Part shown: piece after piece, positions 11,945-21,967 of the stretch | How positions within the stretch are numbered: the stretch's first letter is position 1 | Layout of the letters: each line of letters starts with the position of its first letter | Assembly (NCBI GenBank): GCA_014529385.2 | Contig: CM043968.1 | Span: 2,734,001-2,798,000, forward strand | Reading direction: 5' to 3' | From: Adiantum capillus-veneris | Lineage: Eukaryota; Streptophyta; Polypodiopsida; Polypodiales; Pteridaceae | Length of the DNA stretch: 64,000 nt | Notes under the pieces: generated by a model | What the model was told of the DNA's origin: nothing | Database searches by the model: none | Seen by the model: the letters and a program-made list of their open reading frames with translations, nothing else | Translations under genes and position numbers: made by a program

Positions 11945-13348
11945 ATGTACGCGGCATCCATGTCTACTAGCGAGTCTAGTCCCACTTCTATGTCCATGGG
12001 AGAGATTGGTCCCACACGCAAGTCTCGACGGCATAGAGACTTGACATGTTGGCATTGTGGACATAGAAGGCACATTCGGCGTCGATGTTTCAGGCGTTTG
12101 AGACAACGGAGGCGACAGATGCATGATGCAGATTTGGGCATGACAGATGCTAGTGAGATCAGTACGGTGGTTACTGAGTATGCTTGTGATGGCGATGTCA
12201 CATTTACATCTAGCTTGTCTTCATATGATCTTATGTCTACGGATTGCATATCGGATTGCACATTGTCTTCACAGTGGTTACTAGATTCAGATGCTACATT
12301 CCATGTCACGTCGCATCGTGAGTGGTTTAGCACGTTTTCTAGTGGGAGACTTGGTTGTGTGCACATGGCTGATGGTGTTGTGTATGACATTGAGGGTGCA
12401 GGAGACGTATGTTTGTCCTTGCCCATTGGTATGAGATTTACCCTGCGTCATGTGCGTTATGTGCCAGATTTGAGATGGGATTTGATCTCAGTCAGACAGT
12501 TACGGGATAGTGGATGTCGGGTATCGCTGCTTGAGCGATCTTTTGCGTTGCATTTGGGTTCGCTAGTGATTGCGAGAGGTGCCAGGAGTGGTACAGGTTA
12601 CCCATTGCATGTGGATCACGCGAGAGACGGTGTTGTCTCTGTGATCATGCAGCCAGGTAGAGAGCGAGAGAGCAGGCGAGTCTCTTTTGCTTGTGGGTTG
12701 CAGGATGCTTTGCATGGAGTGCAGAGCAGTAACCTTGTTGTGCAGGTTGCGTCTACGGATGCACAGGTAGAGCGGGACAGCTCTAGTGAGTCACAGCAGG
12801 ATGAGTCATCAGAGGTGATGACAGAGATGACTCACATGGATGTTGAGATGTCGACTATTGTGGAGTCATTTCTTGATATGCTTATGCCAGAGCTTGATGC
12901 AGATTCAGGACATATGGATACACTTGGTACACATGTGATATGTGGTGGGCACGAGGAGTCACTCCAGAGCTCGGAGTCAGAGTGCCATGGTCTCTATGAT
13001 AGGGGACAGGATTTCCATGAGTTGAGTTCTGAGTTGGAGGTGGCAGAGGTTGCCAGGGTTGCATCAACGTTCGGTGTCCTTATGTACGAGATGTTGATCT
13101 CGAGGCGCGACATAGCAGCTGCAGTGGGAGCATTTGCAGCAGGGTTGATCAGTCGTTTGATGACTGATCTCGGCATAGAGCATAGGGGAGGTTTGCAGGT
13201 ATTGGATCGATACTTGCAAGAGTGCATGAGCTCTTATAGACCATTTGCAAAGCTTGGAGCTAGCTCTGTGTGGCTTCCGCAGCGGGATGTTTGTCTATCA
13301 GTAGAGCCGGATGCACACGATCACAGCCAGCCAGTGGGCATTGGTTGA
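11945..13348 (+). CDS. Copia Gag C-terminus, protease and RT-end remnant
   Basis: This 467-codon frame is in phase with the gag start upstream. The zinc knuckle CWHCGHRRHIRRRC (C-x2-C-x4-H-x4-C) is at 12047-12088. A Copia protease domain follows: QWLLDSDATFHVTSHREWF (catalytic triplet at 12284-12292), then GAGDVCLSLP, FTLRHVRYVPDL and ISVRQLRDSGCRV. The usual D-S/T-G active site reads D-S-D, which should prevent normal aspartic protease activity. Integrase and most of RT are absent. Near the end, FGVLMYEMLISRRDIAAAVG recalls the last RT segment before RNase H (GSLMYAM..TRPDIA.AVG). The frame has stayed open over 1.4 kb despite this, which suggests either recent origin or a retained use for the Gag-like product. 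Confidence 0.8.
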   Translation: MYAASMSTSESSPTSMSMGEIGPTRKSRRHRDLTCWHCGHRRHIRRRCFRRLRQRRRQMHDADLGMTDASEISTVVTEYACDGDVTFTSSLSSYDLMSTDCISDCTLSSQWLLDSDATFHVTSHREWFSTFSSGRLGCVHMADGVVYDIEGAGDVCLSLPIGMRFTLRHVRYVPDLRWDLISVRQLRDSGCRVSLLERSFALHLGSLVIARGARSGTGYPLHVDHARDGVVSVIMQPGRERESRRVSFACGLQDALHGVQSSNLVVQVASTDAQVERDSSSESQQDESSEVMTEMTHMDVEMSTIVESFLDMLMPELDADSGHMDTLGTHVICGGHEESLQSSESECHGLYDRGQDFHELSSELEVAEVARVASTFGVLMYEMLISRRDIAAAVGAFAAGLISRLMTDLGIEHRGGLQVLDRYLQECMSSYRPFAKLGASSVWLPQRDVCLSVEPDAHDHSQPVGIG

Positions 13349-13416
13349 GAGCGGTTTTCTCTCACCTTTTGTAGTCTTTAGACTAGGTTCCCTTGCTTAA
13401 AGGCACAGTCGCCTTT

Positions 13417-13427
13417 AAGTGGGAGGT
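13417..13427 (+). promoter_or_regulatory. Polypurine tract
   Basis: AAGTGGGAGGT lies immediately before the 3' LTR, as in other plant Copia elements where it primes plus-strand DNA synthesis. Confidence 0.9.
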
Positions 13428-13616
13428 TGTTGGGGTATAGGCGTCTGTGCCTTGCCCGGCCGCCCAGAGTCTGGGCGCCCACTGACTTGTATACCTTATA
13501 CATAGCATAAGTGTATAGGGGGCTGCTCACTCTTTTGAGTCTCCCCACCCACATCGTGTCTGTCTCCTTCTCTCTCTCTCTCACTCTCCGTCTGTGGTGC
13601 TCCCCGATCCCCTTCA
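13428..13616 (+). repeat. 3' LTR of the Copia-type element
   Basis: Identical in length to the 5' LTR, with one substitution (G at 13522). It is followed directly by the TTTAG target duplication. Confidence 0.95.
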
Positions 13617-13621
13617 TTTAG

Positions 13622-16034
13622 CCGATTAAAAAATAAGCACCCTAGCTAGAACACAAATCTGTCTGGGGTCTGTCCACTTACCCAAAGTACCATAGACCTG
13701 TAGTATTACAACTACCCGATATATCTTATCAGTTTGTGTAGTACTATAGTAAAAAAAGTCCAAGTAAGTTTGCAACCAGCTATCTACCATAATCCGGTAT
13801 ATGTTGCCACTTATTTCCTACAAAAAATCCGAAGCTATGGCTACACACCCGAAGAATTTAGTAATTTCCAGAACAACTTTTTGTTGAATCAGTAAGATAG
13901 ACGTCTGTTCTAAAAAAATCAATCCAGGATCTGTTACATTACAAAGAGTACTACAATTCAATTTGTATTCCAACTTACCAAGGAAACCGAACGTTCCACC
14001 TCATTGTTTATAGCTTAATTTTTTAATGAAGTTCCGGCTTTTTCCAGCCCTAAAGTATCCACTTCATCAGTGCTCACCTTCTTTTGAGAAGTCAAAAAAA
14101 CTCATAGAGCTACTAAATTTCATTTAGACATTGTGCCATATAGCAATCAGTATAGTCATTTATTAACCGATCTTCGAAACCAGGCCGTTTTTCTTACCAT
14201 AGGATATAATCTCAGCTAAAAAAATGGTTTTTAGAACCTAGATATTATTCACCCCACCACTTATTCCACAGAGAACTAGCATTATTAGAGGATCCTTACT
14301 TCACAATTGTCATAAGTAAACCTCAAGTAAAATACACATTGATCTTTATCAAGAAAGAAACCTATTTTCTGAACTTGGTATTTTTAACAAACAGATAGAT
14401 TTGACCAATGTTTAATTTCTACATTTTTATTTTCCACCGAAATAAGCTACAGCTACATCATCCAGCTCAAACTTTTTAAAACATATTCAAGAATCAAAAA
14501 CAGATTTCTGTTCACCTGTAGATTAGGAGACGACGAAGCCTCCACAATAGCCTTCTCCGATTTTTTCGGCATGTTGAGCCCACAACAGCCAGTAGATAAT
14601 AACACACAGTTTTGAAGTTATACACACAGAGGTGATAACAAAGCACGTAGCTAAGTGAGTATGATTACTCACCTTATGAGTCTATTTATACCAGTTGATG
14701 CTCCTCTGCAGAAGACGCGACACCTGAGTTGGACAGGTTTACCTCACAGTCGAGGATGCGAGCACGGACAAATACCATGGGATCCCCCACAACCCAAGAT
14801 CCGGAGGTTTACAGGCGAGATGCGCCACATCTGCTACTATAATCGGTAGCATACCCACACCCCAGTACATAGGCGGTGGCGTGGAGTAGAGGCAAGAAGA
14901 CTTAATGCAGAGAATACTACCCCGCTACAGAGTATTTTTAGTACAATGAAAAGATAGTGTTAAGTTAAATGCAAAGCCAGGTCAGAGAGTCGACCCCAAC
15001 GCCAAGGCAAATAGATAGCATCTATTCCCATAGTCAAAGCCTGGTCCGTAGAATTGTAGCGAGTTTATTGTATCAAGCCTTGGATATACATACACAGAAG
15101 GTTTTACACTTACTATCCCAACCCTACATTAAGATTATGTATTTTAGCAATCCACTAGTGTGAAATATGCGCCGATCTACAAGGTGAGAGTTTAATCAAT
15201 GTAATCTTTTCTATTTCCAATTTGGCCCAGGAGTCAAAAAGTGGGTTTATACAAGATGGTTGATCATATATAAAATCCGAGTCCAGAGTATCTTTTCTGG
15301 AGTTAGCAGTCTTTAGCTATTTTGCTTACCCGGTGTATTTAGTAAATTATGGCATACAGTCATGACCAGGTTTTTTCCATAGCAACTGCACATCTCTTTA
15401 TGTCAAATGAATCTACTCGGAGAGCAACATTACACCACTATGAACTTCATCTATTTTCGTAGTTAGGAACCTCTGTTTGTCAAACTTAGTGGTGGACATA
15501 TCAGGACCGAGTGACATGAGTGACCCTTTGGGGTCGTGAACATTTCAAGAACAATATCCGATTGGCGATGGTTATTGAGGCTGTGGGCCTAGGGCCAAAG
15601 TATTATTACATCAAGCATTCAATAAAGCCAGGTTTTTCAGATCGGCTATACCTGCTAGCCCAGTTCCTACCTCCTCATAAGATTTTCTTGTACCATAGTT
15701 ATGGTCATCAAGTAAGAGGATATTTTAACTGTACTCACCGCACTCGGGAGTGTGGGTTAGCTTTGGCGACTCGTATCATACCATTAGCTGAGCGTCCAAA
15801 TACCTGCTTTTATTGTGACATCTGTTTGTGTGATCATGTAATGGGCGGCATAATAGAGATGTAGGTGAAGGGCTCCTTAAATAATTATCAGCTAAGCTTT
15901 TTTGTTTAGTGAAAGATTTTGTGTGTGTGTGTGTATACATGTCATTGCAATAACTTTTAAGACTCTCTCTCTCTCTCTCTTTGAAACACACACATGGTGT
16001 CATCTCTCTTTCTTAAGAAACATGCACAGGTTGT

Positions 16035-16036
<2 letters not shown>
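13622..16036. other. AT-rich intergenic region with unrecognised ORF
   Basis: The first 300 bases continue the degenerate units seen before the Copia element. A 114-codon open frame at 15520-15864 on the plus strand has several Cys/His residues (CFYCDICLCDH) but no recognised domain. Nothing else is supportable. Confidence 0.4.
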
Positions 16037-16100
<64 letters not shown>

Positions 16101-16103
16101 ACA
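16037..16103. repeat. Compound (TC)n(AC)n microsatellite
   Basis: CT switches directly to CA near 16076. The same compound junction is seen at 20960-21029. Confidence 0.95.
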
Positions 16104-16231
16104 AAGTTATGCATCAAGTCAAAATTCTCTCTCTTTTTTTTGAACAGAAGTGGGATGTGGTACGCTTTTGAATTACGTAATCAAAATTGCAAGCCGGAAG
16201 GCATTACATCAGCTCATAGGCATACAAGATA

Positions 16232-16234
<3 letters not shown>

Positions 16235-16276
<42 letters not shown>
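16235..16276. repeat. (CT)n microsatellite followed by (TG)n
   Basis: A 42-base CT tract with a short TG tract at 16282-16299. Confidence 0.95.
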
Positions 16277-16278
<2 letters not shown>

Positions 16279-16996
16279 GTCTGTGTGTGTGTGTGTGTGC
16301 ACGCACGTGTGCACATATGCACCTTGCGATGTTGTAAGCGGTGAAAAAACATTGTTGGCCTACCAATATCTCCCATGCCCCTATCAAAATCCACCGCATG
16401 GTTAACCGTTTGTATTGGAACTCCTCTCACATCGCATTAATGGTTAGTTGCAATTGTAGCCGTTTCACTGATGGGAGAGTGTGTCATTCGTCTACAAGCA
16501 GTGCACAACTTGACGCGCCTTTTAAACTTTCTCTCTTTCCCTCTCTCTCTCTACAACACACTGCATGTACATGTTTTCGCAGGGTTCTTAACAACCCATC
16601 ACTCCAATCGCTCCTCTCAATGGCACCATTTCATGTGCGTAGTGTATCTCTTATGGTACACACATGCGCCTATCACAATGGCATTCCGATTGAGGAAGTG
16701 TGAAGGAGAAACCATCGGCTGCTGGAGCACATGCATAATGGTATGGACATGGGCAAACATTGTGCATTAGATTCAAATCACTTCTCTCACATAGCTCGCA
16801 GATCGGTTAGGTTGCTTCCTGCCATGCAAATGGCCCGTCATCTCTTTGATCAATAAGGCATGAGGTTAGATATTTTGATGGTGGCAGTGATAGTTCAATA
16901 GCTTAGTAAAGGGATTTCTTGCGCTATTTGTGGGCCTATGGGGGCGTTTGCACAGACTCCACGGATCATTTCTTGGAAACAAGATGCATGTGTGTA

Positions 16997-16998
<2 letters not shown>

Positions 16999-17035
<37 letters not shown>
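16999..17035. repeat. (CT)n microsatellite
   Basis: A 37-base tract. Its downstream flank (CTCAAATACACACAGG...TCTCTCTAAGAAACA) resembles that of the tract at 15965-16030, hinting at a small duplication. Confidence 0.9.
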
Positions 17036-17041
<6 letters not shown>

Positions 17042-17471
17042 AAATACACACAGGCTATCATCTCTCTCTAAGAAACACAAAGAGGTTTACAGAGCCCCAC
17101 AGTTCGCTCCTACCCACTGAGCTAGACGAGGAGGAGCAACAGATGGTAGAGCATATTTTCTCCCTCTCAAGCCCATCACCTACCTTAACCAAAAAACCCT
17201 TTGAGTCTTACACAGACCCAATTATACCCTGCAGGCTTTTCAAAATCATGCTTGCTGATGCTCACCATAAACCATGGGCTCTGGGAAATTCTACTGTGCT
17301 GGCCCCTTCCAGTGAAGGTTGAGTTTTGACTCTGCTAAACAATCTGACAAGCAGGCTGTTCAAATAGGGTTGATGCAGATCTTAGAGAGTAATTCTTCTA
17401 ATGTCTTGGAAAATACTTTGATTGCAACACCCTTTAGCATGTGAATCTTTGACACCAACAGGTTCAGAGCA

Positions 17472-17954
17472 GTGCTTGGATGTGCAATAGGGGTAAAGGG
17501 ATTAATTTCAACGACCGGTTGTGATGCTAACTACATGACGCAGGTGTGGAACATTCACATGCTTTTCTTGATGTGCGGTTGTGAGATGCTAGGGCTGGGT
17601 TACCAGTGTAAGGACGGAAATGTCCTCTGGTTTGATCAAGCGCTTTGGATGATAATGCACCATCTACAAGATTTCTTCCCCAGTTCCTCTCTTAAAAATT
17701 CTACCATACTCTTTCTCAACTGGTTGGCAAAGGAGGCTCAGGAAGCTCTGAAGGCTTTATTAATTCACATGTTTTACCGTGAGAAGTTGAAAGAAGCCAT
17801 CAAGTTCTCAATATTGTTCAATCAACCACCTCCGATTGCTAATATGCAGCATGAAGTGGATAACTTCATAAAACATGCCATTACACCAGCTCGAGAACTT
17901 AGAGATGGGCGAAAGAGATCTCGAGGCAAGCCAAACCGACATACACGAGGTTGA
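17472..17954 (+). CDS. Unrecognised ORF upstream of the Penelope-like RT
   Basis: A 160-codon frame. The middle is rich in leucine and aromatic residues, and the C-terminus is very basic (RDGRKRSRGKPNRHTRG). I do not recognise a family. It lies about 500-1000 bases upstream of, and on the same strand as, the Penelope-like reverse transcriptase, so it could be the 5' part of that element. Equally it may be chance or unrelated transposon sequence. Confidence 0.3.
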   Translation: MLGCAIGVKGLISTTGCDANYMTQVWNIHMLFLMCGCEMLGLGYQCKDGNVLWFDQALWMIMHHLQDFFPSSSLKNSTILFLNWLAKEAQEALKALLIHMFYREKLKEAIKFSILFNQPPPIANMQHEVDNFIKHAITPARELRDGRKRSRGKPNRHTRG

Positions 17955-18930
17955 GGGTGCTACATAACCCCTCCACGCTCCTACACCTCTCAACCCACTC
18001 CTAGGTGTGGCCACCCCTTACCAACAACATCTGTTAGTAGCAATAGGCCCTCTCAAGGCAAGCCTGTCTTTTCCCCTAATCCCACACAAGCCTCTAACCC
18101 TTTGCCTAGGATTAGGCCTGTTTTTAACACTAACTTAGGCAATGCTTCCAAGTCTTTATTGTATGACTGAGTTACCCTTATGTGATGCACCTAGTTTTGA
18201 AGTCAATTATTTTTTGGCTTACAGGTGTGTAGGGACCGGCATGGTCGATTGCATTTGTCTCAAAAAGAAAGAAATGGAGGGACCTTCATTCCCGTTCATT
18301 TAATAAACCCTCTTCTAGACATTCCTAATTGGAAACTGTTTTTTTAGCTTCTTCTTCTTTGGTTTATGTGTGATCACCACTCCCCTCTGGGAGGAATGCA
18401 TGTTAAGCTGGTCATTTGACCCACCTCGAAAACTTGCGCTTTGTAACACCAAAGAAGTATTCACTTCTTACACTGAACAAGAATGCCAATGCGCGCTTTA
18501 CATATCCTCATGAAAGATGGCACTTGGGGACACATCCTCTTATCTAATTTAGTAACATTCATGAGTAACCCTCTCTCTATGATATGCAAACAGGGTTTGG
18601 GGCATATATATCCCTTTAGAAACTCCTAATCTAGAACAAGCCATGAATGAACTTCACTAATTGTTAGATCACCTTATTGAGAATCAGTGTGTATGCTTAC
18701 CCTCACATCTCACAATCAATCAAACCCATACACTATTCTCTCCATATTGCCTCAAAATTTTGCCAATCAAACGACAACACCAAAGTCTATCTAATCACAA
18801 TACAGAAATGGAGGAATTCTTTATCACATGCTTAGATAAATCAACAAATAATCCTGTATTAATTTGCAAACACTTCATTATCAGAGAAGCCAAGAAAAGA
18901 CTCAATGGAGAAGATTTCTAAACATGGGAA

Positions 18931-19611
18931 ATGAGTGTGGAACAAACTCTCCCATCCATCTGGGCACACCTAAATCTTGTCACACATCCCTCCCATTACT
19001 CACTCCCTTACATCACCGCGATATACAAAAGGCACAAGAATGCCTTCAGATGGAGAACTTGTGGAGCATCCTGGTGCTACTCTAGAATCTCTTTACTCAT
19101 GGCATGCCTCCTTAAAACATGCCTCCCAATACTCAAGACCCGAGCATGGCAACTCAACCAAAAAGCATTGTTATGCCATAACATCCATGTCCAATCATGG
19201 TGGATTGTGGAGTCAATCTACGAGTTCATCCTGAACCTACCTAAAAATGCCATGTCTCTCCTCTGCGGTGATATTAAGATATGTTATGAGAATATCCCCC
19301 ACCAAGGAGACAATGGGTTAATCTTGAACCTTTCAAAGCTAATCAAACATGCTTTCACATCTACTCATGAGAAATTTATCTCATTCAAAAAGTTCCCCAC
19401 CCATTGCATCCATGGTACATGGTCTTCACACTCATATAAATATGAGCTCTCTTTCACTATGGATGAAGTAATTGCATTGAACACCTGGCTAACATGTTCA
19501 TCCAATGCCAAAAAATGGTGTATAAACAAATTAATGGCATCCCTATGGGACTCACGTGCTCTCCACTTTGGAGGAACTTGTACCTCCATTCCCTTGAATA
19601 TAACTTCATAG
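18931..19611 (+). pseudogene. PLE RT fragment, fingers to motif A
   Basis: A 226-codon frame holds the block ITAIYKRHKNAFRWRTCGAS and motif A (GDIKICYENIPH, first catalytic Asp). The last about 45 codons are out of frame relative to the family, because the expected ANMFIQC...INGIPMG continuation is read in another frame starting at 19494. Template-primed reverse transcription would have been its role in the intact element. Confidence 0.7.
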
Positions 19612-19769
19612 CACAGACATTAAGAGATCCCAATGCCCCATCTATCATCGGGAAGTTGGGTACCTCTTTCAAATACTTTGATGACATCTTCCTGATAGAC
19701 TCATTAGATCCAAGTCTGTTTATGGATCACCACAAAAATTTATCCAGATTGTCTAGAAATAGAACATGA
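19494..19769 (+). pseudogene. PLE RT fragment, motifs B and C
   Basis: A 91-codon frame with INGIPMGLTCSPLWRNLYLHSLEYNFI (motif B region, written here in continuous family order) and FKYFDDIFLID. The catalytic pair is Y-F-D-D instead of the more usual Y-[IV]-D-D. The frame breaks near 19740; the following C-terminal block is legible in another frame. Confidence 0.75.
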
Positions 19770-20134
19770 GAATAAAGACTCGGCCAAATTTCTCAACCTC
19801 AATCTTTCCATAGACAATGGTCTACTAATAAAGAAACTGGCAAAGAAAGAGGAGAACTTACCCTTTCCTCCTATCAAATTCATCAAAAGGTCTAGCAATA
19901 GACCCTTAGACTGGGCACATAAAGTAAACATATCTAAGCTAAAGCCCCATCTTATTTTGCAACACTCTTCCCAATGATTCCTCTGTTGATATCAAAAAGC
20001 TAATTCAAGCCTTCTGCCTTAATGGATTCAAACGTGCCAAACTATGGAGACTAGTGAGAGGATGCCTTCAGAACTGCATAGCTTCCCCACATACTTGTGA
20101 TCCCCAAAGAATACTACAGGCTTTTGAAATTGGA

Positions 20135-20182
20135 GGGCACTAGGACGCCATAGGGGTCCTAGCTATGGGGGTCCTAGTGCCC
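20135..20182. repeat. Short palindrome at the PLE 3' side
   Basis: GGGCACTAGGAC at 20135-20146 is inverted at 20171-20182, with a second inner pair (CCATAGGGG / CTATGGGG-like) between. It lies directly after the last recognisable PLE codons and may mark the element end. Confidence 0.6.
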
Positions 20183-20233
20183 CCCATATTTTGGGGATAC
20201 TCTTACAAAACACCTAGTGTGGGTGGAGGAGGG

Positions 20234-20235
<2 letters not shown>

Positions 20236-20274
<39 letters not shown>
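20236..20274. repeat. (CT)n microsatellite
   Basis: A 39-base CT tract. Confidence 0.95.
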
Positions 20275-20278
<4 letters not shown>

Positions 20279-20956
20279 AAACCTTTTTCTCCTTAGTCAT
20301 TTGATTTTAAATTGGTTTGAAATGAAAGGGTGCTAAGAGAGGAGAGTGGGTATGCTATCAACAAGGATATTTTTTTGGGCAAAAGATGCAAGTCTCCACT
20401 TACCGACTAGAACCTTTAGGCTCCCAAAACCACCTCCCACTCCCAATAGGGACCCCACCATTATTGTCACCTTACTCTACAACTCCTTGGGCAAGCAAAG
20501 GCTAAAAAAGGACCCCCCTCTATAAAAGACAAGGGAGAAAAGACAAGAGCAAAGAAGAGATAGGCTAAGCTTTCTTTGAAGGGTCCTTCTACTCCAACAC
20601 TTTCACCTCATGGAATCATCCTCTCAAGTCATATGTCACTTAGAGTTATTTTGCATTAGGGTGACATCAATAACAAGTGTAGGTTTCTTAAGACACCTGT
20701 CTTCCACAGTATGTACTAACATTTTCATGTTTTATGTGTGGTGATAGTGACAGGTAACATGACATCCACCTCTCTAATTCAAGCTCTGGTGACATTCTTT
20801 CCATATGTTTGGTGCATTCTTTTCCGTATCACAACTTATCACATGTAATTATTAAGGCATGAATGGAAAATGAGGCTTGGTCTGAGTAATTCTTGAGCAA
20901 ATGCTTATGATTTTCACATTTTCTTGGCAAAATTAGTACTTAATAAGTTATGCTAC

Positions 20957-20959
<3 letters not shown>

Positions 20960-21029
<70 letters not shown>
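20960..21029. repeat. Compound (TC)n(AC)n microsatellite
   Basis: CT to 21000, then CA to 21029. Same compound type as 16037-16103. Confidence 0.95.
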
Positions 21030-21033
<4 letters not shown>

Positions 21034-21514
21034 CTGCATGATGTAAAAATACCATGAAAAAGTTGACAGTGGATGTGGAAAATAAGGAGGAACAGAGATG
21101 CAGAGAGGAGAGGCCTCTTAAAATTGTTAGCACTCAAAGCTACAAACACCTTGCAAAACAAATAAGGGAGTCAACTTGTGATTATAATGCATGCAACGCC
21201 TTCCTCAGGACGCAAGCAGAGATCCAGTGCCTAGCTAGAGAAACGGCCAGTGGAAATCTGCCCACCACCGTGAGGATGGAAGCATGATGACCTAACCATG
21301 TAGGCGCGTGCAGTTTGTTGTTACCTTTGTGAGTTCACATGTTTATAAAGTTAGTCCCTGTTTACCCCTTTCTATATCCTCGTTTACTTTTTGTGTCCTT
21401 GTTTACCTTTTCATATTCAACATCCTCTTGCACCTCTGTTTTTGTGCCCGAGCATCTCCTCGTCGATCCCATCGCTTGCAATTTATTTAGGACCCTATGT
21501 CAAATAGTGATGTG

Positions 21515-21516
<2 letters not shown>

Positions 21517-21553
<37 letters not shown>
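21517..21553 (+). repeat. Poly-G run (37 G)
   Basis: An uninterrupted run of G. It could form G-quadruplex structures. Such runs are also a common place for assembly error, so the length should be taken as approximate. Confidence 0.9.
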
Positions 21554-21555
<2 letters not shown>

Positions 21556-21802
21556 TCACACAAGAACACTAGAGAGAGTGAGACATGTTTGGCCAAGAAA
21601 TTCGGATGTCGTGCCCGCCCGAGTCACCCATGATCTGGATTTTGTGCCAACTTTAGAACTTCTCCAAGTTGAAATAAAGAGACATTTGAGGCCATATAAC
21701 TATTTTTAAGAGTTTAAATTTTTTCATGTGTACACGAATTAGTAGAAAATAGATTCTCGGTCAAGGTTGCCTCTACAATTATCACGGATTGGCTTTTTTT
21801 TT

Positions 21803-21806
<4 letters not shown>

Positions 21807-21841
<35 letters not shown>
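21807..21841. repeat. (GA)n microsatellite
   Basis: A perfect GA tract between the two poly-G runs. Confidence 0.95.
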
Positions 21842-21844
<3 letters not shown>

Positions 21845-21929
21845 TGACATGTAACACCCTTTTAACCAGCCATAAGAAACTTTATAGATACAAGTGGGCA
21901 GCCCATCCTATAGACTAGTATGAGGAAAG

Positions 21930-21932
<3 letters not shown>

Positions 21933-21963
<31 letters not shown>
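21933..21963 (+). repeat. Poly-G run (31 G)
   Basis: A second uninterrupted G run, 380 bases from the first and on the same strand. Confidence 0.9.

Positions 21964-21967
<4 letters not shown>

Larger units (their letters stand above)
9827..13616 (+). mobile_element. Complete non-autonomous Ty1/Copia-type LTR retrotransposon
   Basis: The structure is complete: TTTAG target duplication (9822-9826 and 13617-13621), 189-bp LTRs (TGTTGG...CTTCA), a primer-binding site complementary to initiator tRNA-Met, an unusually long leader with an internal repeat, a gag/protease reading frame and a polypurine tract. The LTRs differ at a single base (A at 9921, G at 13522), so the insertion is recent. The 3.8-kb length leaves no room for integrase and most of RT/RNase H, and none is seen. 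Movement must have used proteins supplied in trans by a related full-length Copia element. Confidence 0.95.
18450..20150 (+). mobile_element. Penelope-like element (PLE) reverse transcriptase, decayed
   Basis: Reading across several frames gives an ordered set of PLE RT blocks. An N-terminal block runs through NLEQAMNELH and LLDHLIENQ (18600-18700). The fingers block LPYITAIYKRHKNAFRWRT is near 19000. Motif A, LLCGDIKICYENIPHQGDN, is near 19260-19315. Motif B, QINGIPMGLTCSPLW, is near 19525-19570. Motif C, FKYFDDIFLID, is near 19670-19705. The C-terminal block KFLNLNLSIDNGLLIKKL is at 19785-19840, and IKKLIQAFCLNGFKRAKLW is at 19990-20050. I see no GIY-YIG endonuclease after it. Frame changes near 19485 and 19740 and internal stops make it inactive. 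Confidence 0.75.

Noticed and set aside
12882-13227. Minus-strand ORFs opposite the Copia frame
   Set aside because: Shadows of the gag/protease frame.
15520-15864. Zinc-finger protein
   Set aside because: A few Cys/His residues occur, but spacing does not fit any finger family I know and the frame is isolated.
18450-20200. Hammerhead ribozyme linked to the Penelope-like element
   Set aside because: These ribozymes occur in many PLE terminal repeats, so I looked for a CTGATGA core paired with a GAAA box. None was found around the element.
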